Shown here piece after piece: positions 35,713 to 45,521 of a DNA stretch of 64,000 nt. Positions within the stretch are counted from its first letter, which is position 1. Each line of letters opens with the position of its first letter. Location of the stretch: positions 62,001 to 126,000 of the forward strand of contig NZ_JAEIOI010000002.1 of NCBI RefSeq assembly GCF_021375795.1. The letters run 5' to 3'. The notes under the pieces were generated by a model. The model ran no database searches. It worked only from the letters and a program-made list of their open reading frames with translations, and had not been told where the DNA came from. The stretch comes from Pseudomonas anguilliseptica. Lineage in GTDB: Bacteria > Pseudomonadota > Gammaproteobacteria > Pseudomonadales > Pseudomonadaceae. A program made the position numbers and the translations under genes.

Positions 35713-36468
35713 ATGGAACTGGATTGGCGTTCATTTCTACTGCTGGCGCTGTTTGCCGTGCCCTGGGACAGCTGGGGCAGCCAGCGCGACCCGGTCACGT
35801 CGGTGATGTGGGACTACTACCACGAGCGTCTGCTGGACAGCGAAGCCTTTGTTTTCGATGAGCGGGTCAAGCTCAGTGCGCCGCCGTTTGCCGAAGACGC
35901 GCGGCAGGTGCCGATCCAGATCGACGCCAGCGCCTTTGAGGGGCAGGTGGTGCGCATGCTGGCCTGGGCCGAACTCAATCCAATTCCACAGATCTTCGAT
36001 TTCCAGCCGGGCGAGCAGGTGCTGCCGCGCCTGGCCATCCGCATCCGGGTCGAGCAGGCCACGCCGCTGCGGGTGGCGGTGCTGACCCGTGACGGGCTCT
36101 GGCATATCGGTTCGACGCAGATCGATGCTGCCGGTGGCGGCTGCACGGCGCCCAGTGTGGTACGCGCCCAGCCAGGCTGGGAGGAACACCTGGGCGAGGT
36201 GCTCGGCAAGCGCTTTGTCCTGGCTGATGCCAACCGCCTGCGCGTGCAGGTGGCGCACCCGATGGACAACGGCCTGGTCGGCGGTATTCCGGAATTCTTT
36301 CTCAACCAGGCGCAGTTGCGTGATCGCAGCGGCAACACCCTGGCCAGCCTCGAACTGTTTCCCGCCGTCAGCGAAAACCCGACCATCAGCCTGGATGTAA
36401 AGGGCAACGTCGAGACCGAGCTATGGTTGCGTGACAACAACGGCAATGAATTCAAAGCCGAACTCTGA
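35713..36468 (+). CDS. Quinoprotein-associated SoxYZ-like fused carrier, copy 1
   Basis: A 251-residue exported protein that fuses a SoxY-like and a SoxZ-like domain. The SoxY part (about 30-148) has the swinging-arm signature as AAGGGCTAPS with C144, the only Cys in the protein. The SoxZ-like part includes LRVQVAHPMDNGLVGGIPEF (about 185-250). In the Sox system the Cys carries the sulfur substrate; here the arm is internal, not C-terminal. The carried group in alcohol oxidation clusters is unknown. The GTG/ATG choice is clear: MELDWRSF after GGGAGGTG. Confidence 0.9.
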   Translation: MELDWRSFLLLALFAVPWDSWGSQRDPVTSVMWDYYHERLLDSEAFVFDERVKLSAPPFAEDARQVPIQIDASAFEGQVVRMLAWAELNPIPQIFDFQPGEQVLPRLAIRIRVEQATPLRVAVLTRDGLWHIGSTQIDAAGGGCTAPSVVRAQPGWEEHLGEVLGKRFVLADANRLRVQVAHPMDNGLVGGIPEFFLNQAQLRDRSGNTLASLELFPAVSENPTISLDVKGNVETELWLRDNNGNEFKAEL

Positions 36469-36486
36469 AAGCCACAAGGACCTGCC

Positions 36487-36804
36487 ATGATCAAAGTCAG
36501 CGTGCTGTACCCCAATACCCCCGGTGTGCGTTTCGACATGACCTATTACTGCGAGCAGCATATGGCGATCGTGCGCGAATGCCTGGGCAGCGCGTGCCAA
36601 GGCATTGCCGTGGACGCTGGCCTGGCCAGCGCCACGCCCGGTGAGGCCGCGCCCTATATCGCCATGGGGCATCTGTATTTCGACAGCGTGGCGGTGTTCG
36701 AGCAGAGCTTTGCCCCGCACGCGGCACGGATCATGGGCGATCTGCCGAACTTCACCGACAGCCAGCCGCTGGTGCAGATCAGCGAGGTCCGTCTCGCGCC
36801 CTAA
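36487..36804 (+). CDS. EthD-family protein
   Basis: A 105-residue dimeric alpha-beta barrel type protein (MIKVSVLYPNTPGVRFDMTY, YYCEQHMAIVRECLG, GHLYFDSVAVFEQSF). EthD-family proteins accompany oxidoreductases, but their catalytic role is mostly unknown. No signal peptide, so it is cytosolic, unlike its neighbours. It follows the SoxYZ-like gene by 18 bases and probably shares the transcript. Confidence 0.85.
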   Translation: MIKVSVLYPNTPGVRFDMTYYCEQHMAIVRECLGSACQGIAVDAGLASATPGEAAPYIAMGHLYFDSVAVFEQSFAPHAARIMGDLPNFTDSQPLVQISEVRLAP

Positions 36805-36863
36805 ACGGCGGTTCTGCCCTGGGCAGCCCAGCACGGCGCTGCCCGTCTTATCGCGAGGTGCTT

Positions 36864-37793
36864 ATGCGCTGGATACTCATACTGGCGGCGCTGGCCAACG
36901 CCTGCGTGCACGCCAATCCGTTGAACTACGACCTGCAGCCCCGACAGATTGCCGATGGCGTGTGGCTGCTTGAAGGCAGCACGGACAACTTCTCCCAGGC
37001 CAACGGCGGCAATATCGTCAATACCGGGTTTATCGTCACGGCCGAGGGCGTGCTGGTGATCGACAGCGGCCCGTCGCGTCGCTACGGCGAGGCGATGCGC
37101 CAAGCGATTGCCCGCGTCACCGACAAGCCTCTGCTCAAGGTCATGCTGACCCATCATCATCCCGACCATGTGTTGGGCAATCAGGCCTTCAGCGATGTGC
37201 CGATTGCCGCCTTGCCTGGCACCACCGCGTTGCTGGCAGAGCAGGGCGATGCCATGGCGGAGAACATGTACCGCCTGGTGGGCGACTGGATGCGCGGCAC
37301 CGAAGTGCTGCTGCCCACTCAGAGCCTTGAGCCGGGAATGCTTGAGGTAGGCGGGCGGACGCTGCAACTGCTAGCCCTGAGCGGCCACACTGGGGCCGAT
37401 CTGGCGATTCTCGATGTGCAGAGTGGTGTGCTGTTTGCCGGTGATCTGGTGTTTTATCAGCGTGCCCTGACCACACCCGGCACACCGAGCTTGGCCACCT
37501 GGCTGGCGGATCTCGACCAGTTGCAGCAACTGCCCTGGAAGCAGATCGTGCCCGGCCATGGCCCGCTGGCCAGCGATGCTGCGCCCTTTGCCCAGATGCG
37601 TGATTACCTCGGCTGGCTGGACGACGTCATGCGCAGCGGTGCCGAGCAGGGCGCGGAGATGAACGAGCTGATCCGCACCGCCATTCCCGAACGCTTTGCC
37701 GGTATCAGCCTCAGCCGTTATGAGCTGATCCGCAGCGTCAGTCATCTCTACCCGCGTTATGAGCAGGCCGCGATGCAGCGGGTGGATCGATAA
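36864..37793 (+). CDS. SoxH-like zinc metallohydrolase of the quinoprotein relay
   Basis: A 309-residue exported metallo-beta-lactamase-fold enzyme; ATG 36864 with a signal peptide ending CVHAN. Zinc motif HxHxDH is H97-H-H99-P-D101-H102 (MLTHHHPDHVLGNQ), with further ligands in ALSGHTGADLAI and IVPGHGPLASD. It belongs to the family annotated as quinoprotein relay system zinc metallohydrolase 1, related to SoxH. The substrate is unknown; a thioester or persulfide on the SoxYZ-like carrier is the natural guess. Confidence 0.9.
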   Translation: MRWILILAALANACVHANPLNYDLQPRQIADGVWLLEGSTDNFSQANGGNIVNTGFIVTAEGVLVIDSGPSRRYGEAMRQAIARVTDKPLLKVMLTHHHPDHVLGNQAFSDVPIAALPGTTALLAEQGDAMAENMYRLVGDWMRGTEVLLPTQSLEPGMLEVGGRTLQLLALSGHTGADLAILDVQSGVLFAGDLVFYQRALTTPGTPSLATWLADLDQLQQLPWKQIVPGHGPLASDAAPFAQMRDYLGWLDDVMRSGAEQGAEMNELIRTAIPERFAGISLSRYELIRSVSHLYPRYEQAAMQRVDR

Positions 37794-37817
37794 CCGCGCA
37801 GCATCACGCGCACAGAT

Positions 37818-39071
37818 TTACTGCAGGGTAAGGGTCTCGCCACGTTCCTGCTGCCACTCATCCTGGCTCGGCGCGGCCTGGTCGCCGTCCATATGGTGGA
37901 TGATGTCGAAGTAGTGCTGCTTGAACGGGTCGAGCATCACGTCGTCACGCTTGCGTACCCGTACCGCATAGATGCTTTGCACGTTCTGATGGTCGAAGGC
38001 GCGCCACTGCTGCTGCCCCTTGAGCAGCTGGTAACTGTGGTCTTCCAGGGTGCTGATCAGCCGTTCGCTGTCCAGGCTTTGCGTGCGCTGCACGGCATCG
38101 GCCCATTGCTTGACGATGGAGTAGGCGGAGGCGCTGGTGCTGCCGGGGTACTCCTGATAGTCGCTGATATAGCGCTCAACGAATTGCTGGCCCTGGGCGA
38201 TGTTGTCCTGGCTGGGCAGGTTCCAGGTCCAGGCTTCGGTGCCGATCACGCCTTCCATCACCAGCGGCCCGGCCTGCTGCACCACGCTCTTGGTCAGGTT
38301 GGGCACGATGATCTGCGTACGTTGCTTGAGGCCCATGTTGTGCACCATGCGCATGCTGCGCTGCAGGTTCTCGCCGAGCAGCACCAGCACGAGGATATCC
38401 GCCTCGCTGCGGGCCGCTTTATTGAGCGCCGCCAGGTACTGCTCACGGCGCACCAGACCACTGGGTAGCGCAGTACGGCCATGGCGTGCGCGGTCGGTGC
38501 TGTTGGTGGCCAGGCGCAGGGCGTTTTCCATGCTGCGACCCCAGGCGTCATCGACAATGATGTAGTGATAGCGTTGGCGTGGCATATGCCAGGACAGGTA
38601 TTCACCCAGTACCCGCGCACTCATCCAGGCGCTGTTGGACTCCCGGAACAGGTAGCGATGGCCGGCCTGGCCGGTCACTTCATTGGCATAGCTCAGGGTG
38701 GCGAAGTACAGCAGGCCGCGCTCGCGGGCGCGTTGCCCGGCGGCTATCGCCTCTTCACTGGTGGCGCCGCCAAACACCATGCGTGCGTCCTGGTTGGCGA
38801 AGTAATCGACATTGCTGACGGCCTTGTCGGCCTGCGAGCTGGTGTTCTTGCTGAGCAGCTCCAGCGGCTTGCCGAGCACGCCACCTGCCTTGTTGATTTC
38901 GTCCACGGCCAGTAATGCGCCACGGCGCAGCTCCAGACCTTCATCCTTGTAATTGCCGGTACGTGGGTAGTTGAGGCCGATCTTGATGGGCTCGGCCTGG
39001 GCAAGGTTGCCCAGGCCTGCCAGCAGCAGGCAGCTCAACAACAGGTGGCTGAGTGGGGTGGTGCGGCCCAT
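37818..39071 (-). CDS. Branched-chain amino acid/amide-type periplasmic binding protein
   Basis: A 417-residue exported protein (MGRTTPLSHLLLSCLLLAGL, cleavage near AQAEP). Type-1 periplasmic-binding fold: IKIGLNYPRTGNYKDEG, RRGALLAVDEINKAGGVLG, RMVFGGATSEEAIA. It resembles LivK-type proteins, but no Liv permease or ATPase genes are present. Divergent from the PedH gene and convergent with the SoxH-like gene. Could act as a ligand sensor or a chaperone-like partner; the ligand is unknown. Confidence 0.88.
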   Translation of the reverse strand: MGRTTPLSHLLLSCLLLAGLGNLAQAEPIKIGLNYPRTGNYKDEGLELRRGALLAVDEINKAGGVLGKPLELLSKNTSSQADKAVSNVDYFANQDARMVFGGATSEEAIAAGQRARERGLLYFATLSYANEVTGQAGHRYLFRESNSAWMSARVLGEYLSWHMPRQRYHYIIVDDAWGRSMENALRLATNSTDRARHGRTALPSGLVRREQYLAALNKAARSEADILVLVLLGENLQRSMRMVHNMGLKQRTQIIVPNLTKSVVQQAGPLVMEGVIGTEAWTWNLPSQDNIAQGQQFVERYISDYQEYPGSTSASAYSIVKQWADAVQRTQSLDSERLISTLEDHSYQLLKGQQQWRAFDHQNVQSIYAVRVRKRDDVMLDPFKQHYFDIIHHMDGDQAAPSQDEWQQERGETLTLQ

Positions 39072-39263
39072 ATGGCTTGCTCCTTAGCGTGGGGGAGTAG
39101 CTTTCTAACGGCTGGGCCGGGGGCTGGGTATGCTCTTTTCAGGGGGCAGGGCTAGCACTTAAGTCGGCCAGGCCATGTGCCGGTACGGTGTGGGTGCACA
39201 TCCGGGCGGGAAAATTGCCTGCGTGGCAGCTGCGTCAGGCAGCGATAAAACGGGCGGTATTGC

Positions 39264-39276
39264 TACCAAGGGAGTA
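39264..39276. promoter_or_regulatory. TACCAA box D, upstream of pedH
   Basis: TACCAAGGGAGTA, set within the perfect dyad GCTAC-N7-GTAGC (39262-39278), 110-122 bases before pedH. It is the most symmetric of the sites. Confidence 0.6.
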
Positions 39277-39338
39277 GCTAAATCGGTACTGCGTTCAATT
39301 GTTGGGGGAGGCTGGGCAGCCAAGAATCTGTGGCAGAT

Positions 39339-39354
39339 CGGGAAAAATTCCCGG
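39339..39354. promoter_or_regulatory. CGGGAA palindrome close to pedH start
   Basis: CGGGAAAAATTCCCGG, near-perfect palindrome. The position, 32-47 bases before the ATG, would overlap a promoter core or leader, so a repressor site is conceivable. Confidence 0.5.
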
Positions 39355-39385
39355 TGATAACAATGAACCCACAGAGGTAGCCGCA

Positions 39386-41161
39386 ATGAAACACACCGGT
39401 CTTCGCCAGCCTTTCCTCCTCACCGCGCTGTGCGCGGCGATGCTGATGCCGTCCGCCGCCGCCCTGGCGGTGACCGATGAGGAAATCCTCAAGGACGCCA
39501 CCACCACCGACCAGATCGTCACCAACGGCCTGGGGCTGCAAGGCCAACGCTACAGCCCGCTGGCCACACTCAACACAGACAACATCAAGGACTTGCGCCC
39601 GGTATGGACGCTGTCCTTCGGTGGCGAAAAGCAGCGTGGCCAGCAAGCGCAGCCGCTGATCAAGGACGGCGTGATGTATGTCACCGCGTCCTACTCGCGG
39701 GTGTTTGCCGTCGATGCCCGCACCGGGCGTGAGCTGTGGCAATACGATGCGCGCCTGCCGGATGACATTCGTCCGTGCTGCGACGTGATCAACCGTGGCG
39801 TGGCGCTGTATGGCGACCTGGTGATCTTCGGCACCCTGGATGCCAAGCTGGTGGCTCTGCACAAGGACACCGGCAAGGTGGTCTGGCGCAAGAACGTGGC
39901 GGACCACAAGGCCGGTTACTCGATCACGGCGGCACCGCTGGTGGTCAACGGCAAGCTGATCACCGGGGTGTCCGGTGGTGAATTCGGTGTGGTCGGCAAG
40001 ATCGAAGCCTACGACCCGAAAAACGGCGAACTGCTGTGGAGCCGTCCGACCGTGGAAGGCCACATGGGCTATGTCTACAAGGACGGCAAGGCCATCGAGA
40101 ACGGCATCAGCGGGGGCGAAGCCGGCAAGACCTGGCCGGGTGACCTGTGGAAAACCGGTGGCGCCGCGCCCTGGCTGGGCGGTTACTACGACGCGGAAAC
40201 CAACCTGCTGCTGTTCGGCACCGGTAACCCGGCGCCGTGGAACTCGCACCTGCGCCCGGGCGACAACCTCTATTCGTCTTCGCGCCTGGCGCTGAACCCG
40301 GATGATGGCAGCATCAAGTGGCACTTCCAGACCACCCCGCATGACGGCTGGGACTTCGACGGTGTCAACGAGCTGGTGTCCTTCAACTATCAGGAAGGCG
40401 GCAAGACCATCAAGGCCGCAGCCACCGCTGACCGTAACGGCTTCTTCTACGTGCTCGATCGCACCAACGGCAAGTTCATCCGTGGCTTCCCGTTTGTCGA
40501 CAAGATCACCTGGGCCAAAGGCCTGGACAAGAATGGTCGGCCGATCTATGACGACAGCAACCGTCCTGGTTCGCCAAGCGCGAAGGAAAAGGGCAAGAGC
40601 GTGTTCTCTGCACCCGCCTTCCTCGGTGCGAAGAACTGGATGCCGATGGCCTACAGCCAGGACACCGGGTTGTTCTACGTGCCGTCCAACGAGTGGGGCA
40701 TGGACATCTGGAACGAGGACATCGCCTACAAGAAAGGCGCGGCCTACCTCGGTGCTGGCTTCACCATCAAACCGCTGAACGAGGACTACATCGGCGTGCT
40801 GCGCGCCATCGACCCGAAAACCGGCAAGGAAGTCTGGCGGCAGAAGAACTACGCGCCGCTGTGGGGCGGGGTGATGACCACCAAGGGTAACCTGGTGTTT
40901 ACCGGCAACCCGGAAGGTTTCCTGCAAGCCTTCAACGCCAAGACCGGCGAGAAGGTCTGGGAATTCCAGACCGGCTCCGGTGTGCTGGGTTCGCCCGTAA
41001 CCTGGGAGATGGACGGCGAGCAGTATGTTTCGGTGCTCTCCGGCTGGGGTGGTGCAGTACCACTGTGGGGCGGCGAAGTGGCCAAGCGGGTGAAGAACTA
41101 CAACCAGGGCGGCATGCTCTGGACCTTCAAACTGCCCAAGGATCTGGTCAGCAAGCGTTGA
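39386..41161 (+). CDS. pedH: PQQ-dependent alcohol dehydrogenase, lanthanide-type (PedH)
   Basis: Periplasmic quinoprotein alcohol dehydrogenase of 591 residues; ATG 39386 ([16 protein letters not shown]) with a signal peptide ending ALAVT. Propeller repeats include [26 protein letters not shown] and [13 protein letters not shown]. Disulfide CC lies in [11 protein letters not shown]. The catalytic Asp is D323 in WDFDGVNEL; Asp325 at +2 is the diagnostic extra ligand of lanthanide-dependent enzymes. It is followed by a 30-bp palindromic hairpin. The frame is open upstream to 39299, but that part is promoter. Confidence 0.95.
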   Translation: MKHTGLRQPFLLTALCAAMLMPSAAALAVTDEEILKDATTTDQIVTNGLGLQGQRYSPLATLNTDNIKDLRPVWTLSFGGEKQRGQQAQPLIKDGVMYVTASYSRVFAVDARTGRELWQYDARLPDDIRPCCDVINRGVALYGDLVIFGTLDAKLVALHKDTGKVVWRKNVADHKAGYSITAAPLVVNGKLITGVSGGEFGVVGKIEAYDPKNGELLWSRPTVEGHMGYVYKDGKAIENGISGGEAGKTWPGDLWKTGGAAPWLGGYYDAETNLLLFGTGNPAPWNSHLRPGDNLYSSSRLALNPDDGSIKWHFQTTPHDGWDFDGVNELVSFNYQEGGKTIKAAATADRNGFFYVLDRTNGKFIRGFPFVDKITWAKGLDKNGRPIYDDSNRPGSPSAKEKGKSVFSAPAFLGAKNWMPMAYSQDTGLFYVPSNEWGMDIWNEDIAYKKGAAYLGAGFTIKPLNEDYIGVLRAIDPKTGKEVWRQKNYAPLWGGVMTTKGNLVFTGNPEGFLQAFNAKTGEKVWEFQTGSGVLGSPVTWEMDGEQYVSVLSGWGGAVPLWGGEVAKRVKNYNQGGMLWTFKLPKDLVSKR

Positions 41162-41178
41162 GTGGTAATTAGCCTGTA

Positions 41179-41208
41179 GCAAATGGCCGGTCTAGACCGG
41201 CCATTTGC
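41179..41208 (+). terminator. 30-bp perfect palindrome after pedH
   Basis: Perfect palindrome with arm GCAAATGGCCGGTCT, 18 bases after the pedH stop, followed by ATTTGTG. It is a very stable hairpin with only a weak T tail; termination or mRNA 3' protection. Confidence 0.7.
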
Positions 41209-41355
41209 ATTTGTGCAGCAGGCAAATCGGGTGCGCGCAGGCTTGAGTTCTGCGCGCTGCCTATGCTTTGGCACGGCTGCCCCAAGACCAAAGAGGCATG
41301 GTCATCTCCGCCGTGCTGTAGCAGCGTGGCAGCATCAACGAAAGCAGGAGCCGCT

Positions 41356-42636
41356 ATGCAGGGCCTTACACGTCGTCAATTGCTCGCCGGGGCCGCCATG
41401 CTGCCCTGGCTGTTGCCGGGGACGCTGCAAGCCAGCGTCGGACGTGCGCGGGTACTGGTGATCGGTGGTGGTTTTGCCGGTGCTACGGCGGCGCGCTACC
41501 TGAAACGTCAGGCCGAGCAGCTGGATGTGGTGCTGATTGAGCCGAAGTCTGACTTTCACACCTGCCCATTCAGCAACCATGTGCTCGCCGGGCTGCGTGA
41601 GCTGGGCAGTCTGCGCCAGGATTACCGCGCCTTGCAGCAGCAACAGGTACTGCATGTGCGCGAATGGGCGCGGGAAATTGACCAGCAGGCCCGGCAGGTG
41701 GTGCTGCAGGGCGGCCAGCGTCTGCGCTATGACCGGGTGTTGCTGGCGCCTGGAATCGACATGAACTGGCAGGCCATCGAAGGTTACGACCGCAATGCTG
41801 CCAGCCGTCTGCCGCATGCCTGGCAGGCTGGCGCACAAACCGCTCTGCTGCGCCGGCAACTGCAGGCCATGGATGATGGCGGCCTGGTGATCATCAGCGT
41901 GCCGGACAACCCCTATCGCTGCCCGCCGGGGCCCTATGAGCGGGCCAGCCTGATTGCCCATTATCTGAGCCAGGCCAAGCCACGCAGCAAGGTGCTGATC
42001 CTCGACAGCAAGGACAGTTTCTCCAAGCAGGCGCTGTTTCAACAGGGTTGGCAGGCGCTCTACGGCGAGCGCATCGAGTGGGTTGGGCGTGCCGGCGATG
42101 GCCGCGTGGTGCGCGCCGATGCCGGGCGGCGCGAGCTGCTCTGCGAGTTTGGCCAGCGCCATCGCGCGGCGGTGATCAACCTGATTCCACCGCAGAAAGC
42201 CGCCGAAATTGCTGCCCGCAGCGGCTTGGTCGATAGCAGCGGTTGGGTGCCGATCCGCCCGGCCACCTTTCAGGCCCGCGATGCCGGTGACGTCTATGTG
42301 GCGGGGGATGCCTGCATTGCCGCGCCCATGCCCAAGTCAGCCTACAGCGCCAATGCTCAGGCCAAAGTGGCAGTGGCGGCCCTGCTGGCGGATCTGGCCG
42401 GCCAGGAGCCGCCAAGTGCGGCCTGGCGCAACACCTGTTACAGCGCGCTGGCACCGGGCCAGGCGGTGTCGATTGCGGCCGATTACGGCATTCGGGAGCA
42501 GCGCCTGGTTGAGCTGTCAGGCAGCCTGACGCTCAGCCCGTTGCAGCCGCCCGCTGGGTTGCGGGCTCAGGAAGCGGCACTGGCCGACGCCTGGTACCAG
42601 AGCATCTGCATGGATGCCTGGGGGCATCTGGCATGA
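41356..42636 (+). CDS. SoxF/FccB-like FAD oxidoreductase
   Basis: A 426-residue exported flavoprotein; ATG 41356 after GCAGGAG. The N-terminus TRRQLLAGAAMLPWLLPG is a Tat-type signal. FAD motif VLVIGGGFAGATAARYL (33-49) and YVAGDACIAAPMPKS (314-328). Cysteines C70 (FHTCPFSNH), C189 (YRCPPGPYE) and C320 match the pattern of flavocytochrome c sulfide dehydrogenase: one flavin-linking Cys plus a redox pair. Likely oxidises a sulfur species on the SoxYZ-like carriers. It overlaps the next gene by 4 bases. Confidence 0.88.
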   Translation: MQGLTRRQLLAGAAMLPWLLPGTLQASVGRARVLVIGGGFAGATAARYLKRQAEQLDVVLIEPKSDFHTCPFSNHVLAGLRELGSLRQDYRALQQQQVLHVREWAREIDQQARQVVLQGGQRLRYDRVLLAPGIDMNWQAIEGYDRNAASRLPHAWQAGAQTALLRRQLQAMDDGGLVIISVPDNPYRCPPGPYERASLIAHYLSQAKPRSKVLILDSKDSFSKQALFQQGWQALYGERIEWVGRAGDGRVVRADAGRRELLCEFGQRHRAAVINLIPPQKAAEIAARSGLVDSSGWVPIRPATFQARDAGDVYVAGDACIAAPMPKSAYSANAQAKVAVAALLADLAGQEPPSAAWRNTCYSALAPGQAVSIAADYGIREQRLVELSGSLTLSPLQPPAGLRAQEAALADAWYQSICMDAWGHLA

Positions 42637-43361
42637 CCCTGCGCCTGCTGGTGTTGCTGGTGCTGGCCAGCCCTGTGGCTGCGCAGCCCTGGGGCCAGGC
42701 GCAGCACAGCGTTGAACAGTGGTTGCAGGGCCATGAGGTGCAGACACAAGGGCTGAGCCTGGCGGTGCCGACCTGGGTCGAGGATGGCGCGTTTGTCGCC
42801 ATTGACCTGACCCTGCGCGATGCCACGCCCCCGGTATCGCTCAGCCTGCTGCGCAGCGGCGAAGACGATCCGCGTATCGCCACACTGCACGTGCAGGCCT
42901 GGGAGGCGCCGCTGCGTCTGTCCACCCGTGTGCGCCTGCCGCGCAGTCAGCAACTGATCGTGCTGGCCCGTGATGGGCGCGGGCGCGTATGGCTGGCGGC
43001 GCAGGCGGTGGAGGTGTTGAGCAGCAGTTGCCTGTCGCCGAGTAGCGCTCAGCCAGGCAGCAACCTGGGGCCGTTGCAGGCCTGGCTGGAACCGCAGGGG
43101 CGCGGTCTGGAGTTGCGCAGCTTGTTGCGTCATCCGATGGAAACCGGGCGGCGTTCGAGCGTGGATGGTCAACTGCTGCCCCGGCATTTGCCGACACATT
43201 TTGAGGTCAGCGGGACACACGGCAGCCTGCTGCGCATCGAACCTTTCGAGGGTTTGGCGGCCAACCCTTACTGGAGGGTGCTGCTGCCCGCCGGGCAGAC
43301 ACCGCTGCTGCTGCGTTGGGTGGATGCCGATGGCCGCGCGTTTAGCCGGCAGCTGCCCTGA
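42633..43361 (+). CDS. SoxYZ-like fused carrier, divergent copy 2
   Basis: A 242-residue exported protein (signal peptide ending VAAQP), coupled by ATGA to the SoxF-like gene. The layout parallels the protein at 35713: SoxY-like N-terminal half with the sole cysteine C133 in VEVLSSSCLSPSS, then a SoxZ-like half with LRSLLRHPMETGRR. The glycines of the usual GGC arm are replaced by serines. I infer a paralogous carrier; similarity is structural and by order, so an independent search is desirable. Confidence 0.72.
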   Translation: MTLRLLVLLVLASPVAAQPWGQAQHSVEQWLQGHEVQTQGLSLAVPTWVEDGAFVAIDLTLRDATPPVSLSLLRSGEDDPRIATLHVQAWEAPLRLSTRVRLPRSQQLIVLARDGRGRVWLAAQAVEVLSSSCLSPSSAQPGSNLGPLQAWLEPQGRGLELRSLLRHPMETGRRSSVDGQLLPRHLPTHFEVSGTHGSLLRIEPFEGLAANPYWRVLLPAGQTPLLLRWVDADGRAFSRQLP

Positions 43362-43404
43362 AACAGGGCGGTGCACGGCTCTGGGGCGAGCTTTACGGCT
43401 CTAC

Positions 43405-43417
43405 TACCAAATGACGA
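43405..43417. promoter_or_regulatory. TACCAA box E (weak), upstream of exaC
   Basis: TACCAAATGACGA, 113-125 bases before the aldehyde dehydrogenase start. The left half matches the consensus, the right half is degenerate. Confidence 0.35.
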
Positions 43418-43529
43418 GAGGTTTTGTGCCATGGGCGCATACCGGTCGAGCAGGGCGCTTCCTAAGATCGAACCATGACCTGCTCCACGTCCCAGGGGGC
43501 AGGCTCCGCCAACAAGAGAGGTCAATCCC

Positions 43530-45050
<1,521 letters not shown>

Positions 45051-45057
45051 CTCGTGT

Positions 45058-45092
45058 AACCCCGGCGTATCCGCTCCAGTGCGCCGGGCTCC
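45058..45092 (+). terminator. Possible hairpin after exaC
   Basis: Inverted repeat CCCGGCG ... CGCCGGG with a 15-base loop and CTCCTTCCT tail. A weak terminator candidate; a stronger one follows at 45166. Confidence 0.4.
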
Positions 45093-45165
45093 TTCCTGCG
45101 ATTCGCCGGTCGGCGAGATCTGTTTGTGGTCTGGGCAGATAACTGCTGCAGCAGGTCACTATCGC

Positions 45166-45189
45166 AACGCGGCTTCGGCCGCGTTTTTT
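45166..45189 (+). terminator. Rho-independent terminator before the pqq operon
   Basis: Perfect stem AACGCGGC / GCCGCGTT with a TTCG tetraloop and six T residues. It separates exaC from pqqA transcription. Confidence 0.92.
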
Positions 45190-45214
45190 ATTGCGCCGTG
45201 CCAAACATGTACCT

Positions 45215-45280
45215 GTAGGGTGCGCCGTGCGCACCGCAGGCCAGTGCTTCCACTATCGCGGTGCGCGCGGCGCACCCTAC
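45215..45280. repeat. REP-like element (GTAGGGTGCGC family)
   Basis: Inverted pair GTAGGGTGCGCCGTGCGCAC and its counterpart ending GGCGCACCCTAC, total 66 bp, in the pqqA upstream region. The same family occurs at 46475, 47322 (half), 49093 (half), 49650 and 62757. Confidence 0.8.
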
Positions 45281-45312
45281 GTCGGTTGGCATCAGCCGGG
45301 GTCCGTAAACGC

Positions 45313-45325
45313 TACCAATGTCAGC
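45313..45325. promoter_or_regulatory. TACCAA box F (weak), upstream of pqqA
   Basis: TACCAATGTCAGC, 97-109 bases before pqqA; a second TACCAT lies at 45343. The interval 45051-45421 otherwise holds terminators and a REP element. Confidence 0.35.
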
Positions 45326-45421
45326 AGAAATTCATCCCAAAGTACCATTTGGCTGCTGTCGGTCGGGGGGCTTAATGAAGGGGCCGGAATTCGCCGGCGT
45401 CGATAAGAAGAGGACCGCGCC

Positions 45422-45493
45422 ATGTGGACTAAACCCGCCTACACCGACCTGCGTATTGGTTTCGAAGTGACCATGTACTTCGCCAATCGTTGA
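45422..45493 (+). CDS. pqqA: PQQ precursor peptide PqqA
   Basis: A 23-residue peptide that is the substrate for PQQ synthesis. It starts [10 protein letters not shown] and contains E15 and Y19 ([11 protein letters not shown]), the Glu and Tyr that PqqE crosslinks to form the cofactor skeleton. The ATG follows AAGAAGAGGA. Too short for routine gene calling but unmistakable by sequence and by position ahead of pqqB. Confidence 0.97.
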
Positions 45494-45500
45494 GCCGTTT

Positions 45501-45521
45501 TGCCCCGGCATTGCCGGGGCA
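45501..45521 (+). terminator. Hairpin between pqqA and pqqB
   Basis: Perfect stem TGCCCCGGC-ATT-GCCGGGGCA seven bases after the pqqA stop, without a T run. It probably protects or partly terminates the pqqA transcript so that the peptide is made in excess over the enzymes. Confidence 0.7.

Larger units (their letters stand above)
39072..39385. promoter_or_regulatory. Divergent promoter region, binding protein / pedH
   Basis: A 314-base region with TACCAA box D (39264-39276) and a 16-base palindrome CGGGAAAAATTCCCGG (39339-39354) 32 bases before the pedH start. No gene is seen inside. Confidence 0.7.
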
